DNA from: Candidatus Methylomirabilota bacterium
GTDB taxonomy: Bacteria > Methylomirabilota > Methylomirabilia > Methylomirabilales > JACPAU01
Length of the DNA stretch: 6,637 nt
Reading direction: 5' to 3'
NCBI GenBank assembly: GCA_023249205.1
Contig: JAHFDC010000048.1
Location: 1 to 6,637, forward strand
The notes beneath the pieces are model-generated. The model made no database searches. It saw only the letters and a program-made list of their open reading frames with translations, and had not been told where the DNA came from. The position numbers were made by a program, and so were the translations under genes. Positions within the stretch are counted from its first letter, which is position 1, and every line of letters starts with the position of its first letter. Positions 1-6,068 of this stretch are shown here, one piece after another.

Positions 1-278
1 GATGCCTCGCGGTGAGGCGCTGCAGCCGGACCGCCGCAGGATAGCACCAGGGTCAGAGGTAGTCCGAGAATTCCAGGATCGGGACGGGCGTGGCTGTCAT
101 TTCAGCGGGAAGCCTAGCACCGTTCCGGAGGCGCCGCAAGGGTCACGGGCGCGCCCCCATGCCCAGGGATGCCCAATGACCGGCCTTCCCGCGGGTCCTT
201 TCCCGGCACCACCGATTGCGGTAGAAGTGTATCCGGGGAACGGTGCGGGATCCGCCGAGATTTCGAGGAGGGATTCGC
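1..278. other. Non-coding region upstream of the MBL-fold gene
   Basis: I find no convincing gene here: the open frames that cross it have no recognisable protein character. It holds a short inverted repeat at 4-18 (GCCTC, 5-base loop, GAGGC) that could be the hairpin of a terminator for a gene to the left, although no T-tract follows. It also holds a perfect 10-base palindrome GGGCGCGCCC at 147-156 and a direct repeat ATGCCCA at 159-165 and 169-175, exactly 10 bases apart. The promoter of the downstream hydrolase gene should lie here. The best candidate, TTTCCC (199-204), 17 bases, TAGAAG (222-227), is a poor consensus match. Confidence 0.5.
265..272 (+). promoter_or_regulatory. Ribosome binding site that decides the MBL hydrolase start
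   Basis: GAGGAGGG ends six bases before the ATG at 279, and its GGAGG core is seven bases from the start. The alternative in-frame GTG at 243 has no comparable purine-rich site at the right distance and would add 12 residues ahead of the conserved beta-strand opening of the MBL fold, so the ATG is preferred. Confidence 0.75.
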
Positions 279-1019
279 ATGGGTCAGGTCGAGATCCTCT
301 TCCTGGGAACCGGTGACGCCTTCGGGAGCGGCGGTCGGTTTCAGACCTGCTTCCACGTCCGGTCGGACGCGACACAGTTCCTCCTTGATTGCGGCGCCTC
401 CTCCCTCATCGCCATGAAACGCTTCGGCGTGGACCCCTCCCTCGTGGACGCCATTCTCCTCTCCCACCTGCACGGCGATCACTTCGGTGGGCTCCCCTTC
501 TTTCTCCTGGATGCTCAGTTCGGCCGTCGCACCCGCCCCCTCGTCGTGGTCGGGCCGCCAGGGGTGGAGCCCAGGGTCCGCGACGCGATGGAGGTGCTCT
601 TTCCCGGCTCCTCCGCCATTCAGCGGAGATTTCCCGTCGAGTTTGCCGCGCTGGCCGAGGGGAGAGAGACACGCCTGGGAGCGATCGCGGTGACCCCGTA
701 CGCCGTCGTCCACCCGAGCGGGGCCCCCGCGTTTGCCTTGCGCATCACCTGCGGGGGGAAGGTGATCGCCTACTCCGGAGACACGGAATGGACGCAGGCG
801 CTGGTGGAGACCGCGCGCGGCGCGGATCTCTTCATCTGCGAAGCGTACTCCTTTGAGAGGAAAACCAAGTACCACCTCGACTACCGGACCCTGATGGAAA
901 AGAGGACCCAGCTCGGGTGCCGAAGGTTGATCCTCACCCATATGAGCAACGACATGCTCCAGCACCTCCAGGGACTCGACGTGGAGTGGGCCGAGGACGG
1001 CCGGCACCTCGTCGTCTGA
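279..1019 (+). CDS. MBL-fold metallo-hydrolase (RNase Z/arylsulfatase-like subgroup)
   Basis: Predicted cytoplasmic dinuclear-metal hydrolase of 246 residues, with no signal peptide. The N-terminus (EILFLGTGDAFGSGGR) is the typical opening strand and Gly-rich loop of RNase Z-like and arylsulfatase-like MBL proteins. The metal-binding motif SHLHGDH gives H63, H65, D67 and H68. Further ligands are H145 (VVHPSG), D168 (YSGDTE) and H221 (LTHMS), with another His at 199. All seven expected ligands are present, so it is probably active, most likely as zinc-dependent phosphodiesterase or ester hydrolase. It is shorter than classic tRNA-3'-processing RNase Z (about 300 residues) and I see no obvious exosite arm, so a tRNA role is not supported and the substrate is unknown. 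It stands alone on the + strand, converging with tonB across 37 bases, so a link to cobalamin uptake is not indicated. Family call is firm; specific function is open. Confidence 0.88.
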   Translation: MGQVEILFLGTGDAFGSGGRFQTCFHVRSDATQFLLDCGASSLIAMKRFGVDPSLVDAILLSHLHGDHFGGLPFFLLDAQFGRRTRPLVVVGPPGVEPRVRDAMEVLFPGSSAIQRRFPVEFAALAEGRETRLGAIAVTPYAVVHPSGAPAFALRITCGGKVIAYSGDTEWTQALVETARGADLFICEAYSFERKTKYHLDYRTLMEKRTQLGCRRLILTHMSNDMLQHLQGLDVEWAEDGRHLVV

Positions 1020-1029
1020 GCGGCATCCC

Positions 1030-1050
1030 CCCGGCGCTCGGGCAGCCGGG
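1030..1050. terminator. Inverted repeat between convergent genes, possible bidirectional terminator
   Basis: CCCGGC (1030-1035) and GCCGGG (1045-1050) form a perfect 6-bp stem with a 9-base loop, in the middle of the 37-base gap between the stop codons of the hydrolase gene and tonB. Location and symmetry suit a terminator serving both directions. There is no T-tract on either strand, so it is not a textbook intrinsic terminator, and in GC-rich DNA such repeats can arise by chance. Confidence 0.35.
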
Positions 1051-1056
1051 TGACGA

Positions 1057-2094
1057 TCAGGGGCGCGCCTCCGTGAGGCCGTAGGAGATGCGAACCAGGA
1101 GCCAGCCCGGCGTCTGGGGGAGAGGCGCTGCGCGCCGGACGGTCTCAAGGGAGGCGGCATCCAGCAGGGAGGATCCCGAGGTGGCAGCCACCTCCGCGGC
1201 GGCCACGGCCCCATCGGGGCCGATCCGGAACCGGACGGCCACCGTCCCCCGGTGGCCGAGGCGCCGTGCCTCCTCGGGGTAGCGCTTCGCCGCCTCGATG
1301 CGCCCGAGGATACGAGCGAAGGTTTCGCCGCGGCCGGTTCCGCTCCCCGGACCGCCCGGCCCGTCCCCCGCGCCGGGTCCGCTTCCCCGAGTCGCAGCGA
1401 GGCTCCCGGCAATCTGTGCGACACCCCCCACGCTCCCGCCGGCCAGCCCCTTCCCATCGGGGACTCCCCTCGGTTCCCCGGCCACTCCCTCTTCCTGGGG
1501 TGCCGTGGCTCCTCCCCCGAGGCGGGCGGCGGCGCTGCTTGCAAGGTCCCCCTCCCTCCCCGGCGAACCCTGAGGAAGATCGAAACCTGAGGGGGTGGAG
1601 AAGGCTCGGTCGGGCGTCGTGACCTTCGGCCCCTCAATGGCCAGAGGTTCCCGGGCCGCGACCCGGTCTGCAGCCGAGGCAGCAGGAGCCGGCGCGGCGA
1701 CCGGTGCCTCCTGCCCAGCGGGAGACTCCGGGCCCGCAGGGGGAGCCTCGCCGGTCGAGGCTCCAAGAGATGGCGCGGCCGACGCCGCCGGCCCGCGAGG
1801 GGCACCGGCTGGCTGTCCTTCCCCTGGCTGCGGGGCCCCACTCCGGCCCACAGCCCCAGTCCTCGGCTGGAGAGCCCGGCCGGCCGCCGCCGGAGCCCCC
1901 ACAGCGGCCTCCCCCCCGCTCGGGCCGGCGCCCCCCTCGGCCTCGAGGGAGACCAGCCGGACCTCGAGGGATGTCTCCTGCTGCGGCAGGCCCCGGGGCA
2001 GCCCCAGGGCCACGAGCCCGAGGACCGCCGCGTGAAGCAGCAGGGAAGCCGCCAGGGGAAGGGGCAGGCTCCCCACGCCCTCTCGAGCCGTCAC
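1057..2094 (-). CDS. tonB: TonB energy transducer of the cobalamin uptake operon
   Basis: Inner-membrane-anchored protein of 345 residues that should pass proton-motive energy (via ExbB/ExbD, not in this window) to the outer-membrane receptor encoded just upstream. Residues about 10-32 form one hydrophobic anchor containing S17-x3-H21, matching the Ser/His spacing conserved in the E. coli TonB anchor. Residues about 50-255 are a long low-complexity periplasmic linker rich in Ala, Gly and Pro. Residues about 259-340 are the TonB C-terminal domain, with the YP pair at 272-273 (AAKRYPEEARRLGHRGTV) and the expected beta-alpha-beta pattern. The linker lacks the Pro-Lys/Pro-Glu repeats of enterobacterial TonB; the whole protein has only three lysines (157, 215, 270). 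Start is GTG at 2094, with GAGAGGG about seven bases upstream, and it begins 21 bases after the btuB stop, so it is almost certainly cotranscribed. A dedicated partner for this receptor is inferred from position. Confidence 0.87.
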   Translation of the reverse strand: MTAREGVGSLPLPLAASLLLHAAVLGLVALGLPRGLPQQETSLEVRLVSLEAEGGAGPSGGEAAVGAPAAAGRALQPRTGAVGRSGAPQPGEGQPAGAPRGPAASAAPSLGASTGEAPPAGPESPAGQEAPVAAPAPAASAADRVAAREPLAIEGPKVTTPDRAFSTPSGFDLPQGSPGREGDLASSAAARLGGGATAPQEEGVAGEPRGVPDGKGLAGGSVGGVAQIAGSLAATRGSGPGAGDGPGGPGSGTGRGETFARILGRIEAAKRYPEEARRLGHRGTVAVRFRIGPDGAVAAAEVAATSGSSLLDAASLETVRRAAPLPQTPGWLLVRISYGLTEARP

Positions 2095-2115
2095 GCCCGA
2101 TCCCTCTCTACTTGG

Positions 2116-3990
2116 CTAAAAGGTCGCCTCGACCCCGATCAGGTACGTGAGACCAAGGGACGGGAACCCGAGGACCTCCTCGTACTGCTTGTCGAGGAGG
2201 TTCTGCACCTTCGCCGTCAGCCGGACGCCGGACAGCGGCCCCCACCGTTCGCTCAGGGTCGCCGCTGCTGCCAGGTCGAACTTGGCATAGCCGCCATTTT
2301 CGGCGAGGCCAAAAGTTACCGGGTCCGTGTCGAAGCGCTTCCCGACGAAGAGGCCGCTCAGGCTCACCGAATATCGCTTGTTGAATTCATACGTCGCTGC
2401 AGCAGAACCGAGGTGCTTGGGGCGCCGCCTGAGAGGCTGCCCCGTGTCGCTGTCAACGGCCTCGGTAAAGGTGTAGCCGCCCCGGAAGAGGATCTCTGGG
2501 ACGGGCCGGGTCTCGGCGAAGACCTCCACCCCCTCGGCGCGGGCGCGATCGATATTCATGGACTGGAAGGATGGGCCCGGACCGAAATCAATCAGGTCGG
2601 TAAACCGGGTGTAGAAGTACGTTGCTCCTACGCGAAGGTGATTGTCCCATATCGCCTGTTCTGCCCCGGCCTCGAAAGACCGGCTCTGTTCTGGCCTGAG
2701 GTTTGGGTTGCCGGAGCCTGGTCGGAAGACTTGGTTCATCGAGGGGGCTCGGAAGGCAGTGCCGTACCCCGCCCGAAGAGTTGTGCCGGTGCTGCGCAGC
2801 ACATAGGCTGCCGAGACTTGCCCCGTCGAATGGTCTCCGAATTGGCTATAATCATCCAACCGTCCACCTGCGACAAGAGTCAAGCTCTCCCAGAGCGTGA
2901 CCTGCCCCTGCACATATCCAGCCCGGAGGGTGGTGGTCGCATCAAAGGCCGTGAAGGTCCCGGTGACATCGGCGTTGTCCTGCTTCCACTGGCCACCCAG
3001 CGTGAGGACCGTCGCTGGAAAGGGTCGGAAAGAGGTGACTCCCTCGACATCGTACGTGGTGGTATCCGTGACATCCGTTGAAAGCGGAGGATCGGTGAAC
3101 TTCAGTCGATCACCGACGCGAGCCAGGATCAATTTATAGTCCCACCAGGGCGTGAGGGCCTGGCTCCATGCCGTTCCAACCTGCAGGAACTCCCGCCGTT
3201 GATTCTGGTCGGGGTCGAAGGCGGCGCCGGTGCTGCTGTCCTGCCGCCCGAGAACCGGTGGCAAATCCTTATCGGCATCAATAAAGAGAGAGAAGACCTC
3301 GAGCCTCGTTGTGGGGGTCGGCTTCACCCCCACGCGGGCAGAGACAGTCGTGTTGGCGTATTCATCGTGCTGGCCCTGTCCCTGGCTATCGAGGCGGAGA
3401 GTCGTGATGGCGTAATCAGCCCGCTCCGTGCCGCCGGCGCTCTTCACCACCTCCTTGAAGGTCGAATGCATCCCTGCCGCCAGGGACAGGGTGTGGGTTG
3501 GTGGGCCCGCGCCTTTCCTGGTGATCACATTGATGACTCCGCCCATCGCGGAGGAGCCGTAGAGCGTACTCTGGGGGCCCCGAACCACTTCAATCCTCTC
3601 CACATTCTCGATGGAGAGATCGGCGAGGTCAAAGGCCCCGTCCGTGGGCGTATTGACCGGAATACCATCAATCAGGAACAGCGTCTGGTTAGAGTTGCTC
3701 CCGCGGAGGAAGGTGGAGGTTTGGCCTCCCAACGTCCCTGTCTGTACGATCGTCGCCCCGGGGACACTCCGCAGGGCCTCCCCCACAGACTGGACTTGCT
3801 TGATCGCGATCTCCTCCGCCGTGATCACCGTGACGCTCTTGGTGCCAGCCCCAGCTGGCTCAGGTGTCCGGGTGGCCGTAACCACGACCTCGCCGATCTC
3901 CGGTTCCGCCGGCTCCTGAGCGAAAACCGGGAAGACCCCGCCTACGAGAACCAAACACAACGTCGCCATCGTCCAGGGACGCCCGACCAT
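2116..3990 (-). CDS. btuB: TonB-dependent outer-membrane cobalamin receptor, BtuB-like
   Basis: Outer-membrane beta-barrel receptor of 624 residues, close to the size of E. coli BtuB. Residues 1-24 are a signal peptide (start MVGRPW, hydrophobic core, predicted cut VFA/QE). GEVVVTATR at 33-41 is the TonB box region. A plug domain spans about 48-160, with the conserved segments LRGSNSNQTLFLIDGIPVN (95-113) and ERIEVVRGPQ (131-140) followed by STLYGSSAMGGVINVIT. The barrel fills the rest, and the TonB-dependent receptor C-terminal signature (VQNLLDKQYEE) leads to a terminal Phe, the usual signal for barrel assembly. The ATG at 3990 is chosen over upstream in-frame starts because AAGGAGG lies six bases before it and the signal peptide begins there; the upstream reading frame runs through the riboswitch. 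Corrinoid specificity rests on the riboswitch directly upstream and the adjacent btuFCD-like genes, as many related receptors take other ligands. Confidence 0.92.
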   Translation of the reverse strand: MVGRPWTMATLCLVLVGGVFPVFAQEPAEPEIGEVVVTATRTPEPAGAGTKSVTVITAEEIAIKQVQSVGEALRSVPGATIVQTGTLGGQTSTFLRGSNSNQTLFLIDGIPVNTPTDGAFDLADLSIENVERIEVVRGPQSTLYGSSAMGGVINVITRKGAGPPTHTLSLAAGMHSTFKEVVKSAGGTERADYAITTLRLDSQGQGQHDEYANTTVSARVGVKPTPTTRLEVFSLFIDADKDLPPVLGRQDSSTGAAFDPDQNQRREFLQVGTAWSQALTPWWDYKLILARVGDRLKFTDPPLSTDVTDTTTYDVEGVTSFRPFPATVLTLGGQWKQDNADVTGTFTAFDATTTLRAGYVQGQVTLWESLTLVAGGRLDDYSQFGDHSTGQVSAAYVLRSTGTTLRAGYGTAFRAPSMNQVFRPGSGNPNLRPEQSRSFEAGAEQAIWDNHLRVGATYFYTRFTDLIDFGPGPSFQSMNIDRARAEGVEVFAETRPVPEILFRGGYTFTEAVDSDTGQPLRRRPKHLGSAAATYEFNKRYSVSLSGLFVGKRFDTDPVTFGLAENGGYAKFDLAAAATLSERWGPLSGVRLTAKVQNLLDKQYEEVLGFPSLGLTYLIGVEATF

Positions 3991-3996
3991 GGAACA

Positions 3997-4003
3997 CCTC
4001 CTT
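3997..4003 (-). promoter_or_regulatory. btuB ribosome binding site, likely riboswitch-controlled
   Basis: AAGGAGG, a near-perfect anti-Shine-Dalgarno match, lies six bases (TGTTCC) before the btuB ATG at 3990. It starts three bases after the small hairpin at 4007-4019, so it is placed where formation of the riboswitch kissing-loop complex could block ribosome access. Confidence 0.8.
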
Positions 4004-4006
4004 CTG

Positions 4007-4019
4007 CCGCGAAAGGCGG
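4007..4019 (-). promoter_or_regulatory. Predicted riboswitch expression-platform hairpin (P13/L13)
   Basis: On the minus strand CCGC (4019-4016), loop CTTTC (4015-4011) and GCGG (4010-4007) form a compact hairpin. The loop is perfectly complementary to GAAAG at 4108-4104 in the aptamer's L5. In described class-I cobalamin riboswitches a ligand-stabilised L5-L13 kissing interaction controls the ribosome binding site, and this hairpin has both the sequence and the position for that role. The stem is short, so the assignment relies mainly on the loop match. Confidence 0.65.
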
Positions 4020-4036
4020 TGCATCGGGCCCCCGGA

Positions 4037-4205
4037 AAAGGTTTCCTGACTTGTGGTTCGTCGCCCCGGCCGCGCCTTCCCAACCGCGAATGCGGTCAGT
4101 GGCCTTTCCGGGCCGGGGCTCCCCACTCACAGTGGCGGGACCGTGCCGGCTTGGGCCGCACCTTCAGCCGCACCGGCTTCCCTTTCATCCGGGGGCGGAT
4201 CCTCT
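4037..4205 (-). ncRNA. Cobalamin riboswitch aptamer (B12 element) upstream of btuB
   Basis: Cis-acting RNA that binds a cobalamin and is expected to lower btuB-tonB expression when B12 is plentiful. Reading the minus strand: P1 5' strand AGAGG (4205-4201); P2 hairpin ATCCG/CGGAT (4200-4187); conserved AAAGGGAA (4185-4178); P3 with GCCGG (4177-4173) pairing CCGGC (4149-4145); core CCCGCCACTGT (4139-4129); P5-like helix CCCCGGCC (4118-4111) pairing perfectly with GGCCGGGG (4071-4064); L5 GGAAAGG (4109-4103); GCCACTG (4103-4097), the P6 hairpin ACCGC/GCGGT (4096-4083) and TGGGAAGGC (4082-4074); then the B12 box AGTCAGGAAACC (4051-4040), whose end with the following Ts closes P1. The order and conserved segments match the class-I cobalamin family. 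No hairpin with a T-tract follows, so translational rather than terminator control is favoured. Unusually, P1 overlaps the btuD stop codon at 4206-4204. Confidence 0.93.
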
Positions 4206-4983
4206 ACGGGGCGGGGGCGGCCGGGAAGATGCGGGGGCCGTCCGGCCCCTCCTCTACCCGGATCGCCTCGCCGTAGATCCTGCGGAGCAGCGCTGGGTCC
4301 ATCACCTCCTTCACCGCCCCGAGCCGGAGCACCTCGCCCGCGTGCAGCAGCAGGGCGCGGTGGCACAGCCCGGGAGCCACGTTGAGGTCGTGGGAGACCA
4401 GGATCACCGTGAGGCCGGCCTTCCGGTTCAGAGCCGCGATCAAGGCGAGGACCTCGGCCTGGTGGGCCAGATCCAGGTGGGCGGTCGGCTCGTCGAGCAG
4501 CAGCAGGCGGGGAGCCTGGGCAAGCGCGCGGGCGAGCATGACGCGCTGGCGCTCGCCGCCCGAGAGGTCCGTCACCGGGGCCCCCGCCAGGTGGGTGAGG
4601 TCGGTCCGGGCCAGGGCCCCCTCTGCCGCCGCGAGATCGGCCGGCGTCGGGAGGCCGAATCCGCCGCCGTGGGGGTAGCGGCCCATCAGCACTACCTCCA
4701 AGACCGTGTAGGGGAAGGCGACGGCCGTCTCCTGCGGCACCAGAGCCACCGTCCGGGCCAGTTCGCGCCGCGGCCACTCCGGGAGGGGGCGTCCGAAAAG
4801 GCGGATCTCCCCAGCAGAGGGGATGAGGGTCCCGCAGACGAGGCGCAGGAGCGTGGTCTTGCCGGCGCTATTCGGCCCGAAGACCCCCAGCACCTCCCCG
4901 GCTTCCACCGTGAAGTCCAGACCCTTGAGGACCGTCCCATCCCGGTACCCGTGCAGGAGCCCCCGGACTTCGAGCGCGCTCAT
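4204..4983 (-). CDS. btuD: Cobalamin ABC transporter ATP-binding protein, BtuD/FecE-like
   Basis: Cytoplasmic ATPase of 259 residues that should drive the BtuC-like permease. Visible motifs in order: A-loop Tyr near residue 13 (HGYRDGTVL), Walker A GPNSAGKTT (36-44), Q-loop Q84 (LVPQE), ABC signature LSGGERQRV (140-148), Walker B LLLLDEP (160-166), D-loop HLD (169-171) and H-loop H198 (VSHDL). All catalytic positions are intact. The Walker A has Ser where most relatives have Gly (GPNGAGKT), but this still meets GxxxxGK[ST]. Start is the ATG at 4983, with GGAGG six bases upstream, overlapping the btuC stop as ATGA. The family also serves iron-siderophore and haem importers; assignment to corrinoid rests on the B12 riboswitch that begins at its own stop codon and on the downstream receptor. 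The C-terminal tail (IFPAAPAP) is short and Pro-rich. Confidence 0.9.
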   Translation of the reverse strand: MSALEVRGLLHGYRDGTVLKGLDFTVEAGEVLGVFGPNSAGKTTLLRLVCGTLIPSAGEIRLFGRPLPEWPRRELARTVALVPQETAVAFPYTVLEVVLMGRYPHGGGFGLPTPADLAAAEGALARTDLTHLAGAPVTDLSGGERQRVMLARALAQAPRLLLLDEPTAHLDLAHQAEVLALIAALNRKAGLTVILVSHDLNVAPGLCHRALLLHAGEVLRLGAVKEVMDPALLRRIYGEAIRVEEGPDGPRIFPAAPAP

Positions 4984-6068
4984 CTGGCCCCTCCGCGGGC
5001 ACGTCGCCGGAGCAGGACGGCGAAGAACGGCGCGCCGCAGAAGGCGGTGATGACCCCGACCGGGAGTTCGGCCGGGGCGGCCACCAGCCGCGCCACCACG
5101 TCGGCTGCCATCAGGAAGATCGCGCCCATCAGGAGAGAGGCCGGCAGCAGGACCCGGTTGTCCGGGCCGAAGAGGAGGCGGGCGGCGTGCGGCACCATGA
5201 GGCCCACGAAAGCGACGGACCCGCTGACCGAGACGGCTGCCCCGGTCACGAGAGAGGCGGCCACGAAGACAACCCGCTTGGCCCGCTCCACCTCCACGCC
5301 GAGCGCCGCGGCCGCCTCCTCCCCCAGGGCGAGGACGTTCAGAGGCTGGGCCACGGCCAGCAGGACGGCCGACCCCACCGCAAGACAGGCGGCGACAGCG
5401 GCCACGGCGGCAGGGCCCCTGGGGGCCAGGTTCCCCATCAGGGAGAAGACGATCCCCTGCAACTCCACGGCGGGGACGAGGGCGCTGACCAGCATAATCG
5501 CCGACGCGAAGAAGAGGCTCACGGCCACTCCGGCCAGGAGGAGAGTCTCCACAGGGAGACGGGCGTCCACCGAGGCGAGCCGGTACACGACGAGGGCGGC
5601 GAGCAGCGCGCCGGCGAACCCGAAGAGCGGAGCGAGGACCGCCCCGGCCCCTCCAGGCCCTACCCCCAGGAGGACCGCCACCACCACGCCGAAGGCGGCC
5701 CCGCTCGAGACCCCCAGGATGAAAGGGTCCGCCAGGGGGTTGCGCGACATAGCCTGGAAGGCCCCGCCCGCGATCGCCAGGGAGGCGCCCACGAGGCCCG
5801 CCAGTAGGGCCCGGGGGAGGCGAAGGACGAGCACGGCAGCCGCCTCCGTTGGCGTCCAGATGGCCGGGAGGGGGAGGACCGGCTCCAGGAGCATGAGCAG
5901 GACGCGGTGCGGGCCGACGGGGATCGTGCCGGCCGAGAGGGACAGCAGGAGCGTGGCGAGCAGGGCGGCGGAAAGTCCTCCGCAGAGCCGCAGGAGCCGC
6001 CGCGCCGTCACCGGGGCTGCGGGAATCGCAGCGGGCGCAACAGAGGAAGCAAGAGTCCGCTCACTCAC
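4980..6068 (-). CDS. btuC: Cobalamin ABC transporter permease, BtuC/FecCD family
   Basis: Polytopic inner-membrane permease of 362 residues, probably working as a dimer with two BtuD. A roughly 30-residue Ala/Pro-rich and Arg-containing cytoplasmic N-terminus precedes a hydrophobic protein consistent with about ten membrane helices. FecCD-family landmarks are visible: RLPRALLAGLVGASLAIAGG (83-102) followed by QAMSRNPLADPFILGVSSG (105-123); the coupling-helix stretch LGEEAAAALGVEVERAKR (248-265), expected to contact the ATPase; GSVAFVGLMVPHAARLLFG (283-301); and the C-terminal PVGVITAFCGAPFFAVLLRR (336-355). Start is GTG at 6068, overlapping the btuF stop as GTGA, with AGGAGG seven bases upstream; the stop overlaps btuD as ATGA. 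Family membership is near certain. B12 rather than siderophore as substrate is inferred from context. Confidence 0.92.
   Translation of the reverse strand: MSERTLASSVAPAAIPAAPVTARRLLRLCGGLSAALLATLLLSLSAGTIPVGPHRVLLMLLEPVLPLPAIWTPTEAAAVLVLRLPRALLAGLVGASLAIAGGAFQAMSRNPLADPFILGVSSGAAFGVVVAVLLGVGPGGAGAVLAPLFGFAGALLAALVVYRLASVDARLPVETLLLAGVAVSLFFASAIMLVSALVPAVELQGIVFSLMGNLAPRGPAAVAAVAACLAVGSAVLLAVAQPLNVLALGEEAAAALGVEVERAKRVVFVAASLVTGAAVSVSGSVAFVGLMVPHAARLLFGPDNRVLLPASLLMGAIFLMAADVVARLVAAPAELPVGVITAFCGAPFFAVLLRRRARGGAR

Noticed and set aside
4..18. Hairpin GCCTC/GAGGC as an intrinsic terminator of a gene to the left
   Set aside because: The stem is only five base pairs with no T-tract, and the gene it would serve is outside the window.
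199..227. Possible promoter TTTCCC - 17 bases - TAGAAG for the MBL gene
   Set aside because: Spacing is right but both hexamers are weak matches to the sigma-70 consensus, and the promoter preference of this organism is unknown.
114..1841. A 575-codon open frame on the minus strand across the MBL gene and the C-terminal part of tonB
   Set aside because: It overlaps two genes with clear protein motifs in other frames and has an Arg/Pro-rich composition typical of a shadow frame.
4034..4060. Possible intrinsic terminator after the B12 box (GGAAACCTTTTCC)
   Set aside because: The short T-run is followed by CC and GGGGG rather than ending an RNA hairpin with a U-tract, and these bases are better explained as the B12 box and P1.
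3991..4083. Longer btuB start at 4083 giving 31 extra N-terminal residues
   Set aside because: That stretch lies in the riboswitch P6 region and expression platform, is Arg-rich rather than signal-like, and the ATG at 3990 has both an ideal Shine-Dalgarno and the signal peptide directly after it.
4207..4320. Promoter within the 3' end of btuD driving btuB
   Set aside because: No -35/-10 pair resembling a known consensus was seen in this stretch; only Shine-Dalgarno-like purine runs occur. A non-canonical promoter cannot be excluded.
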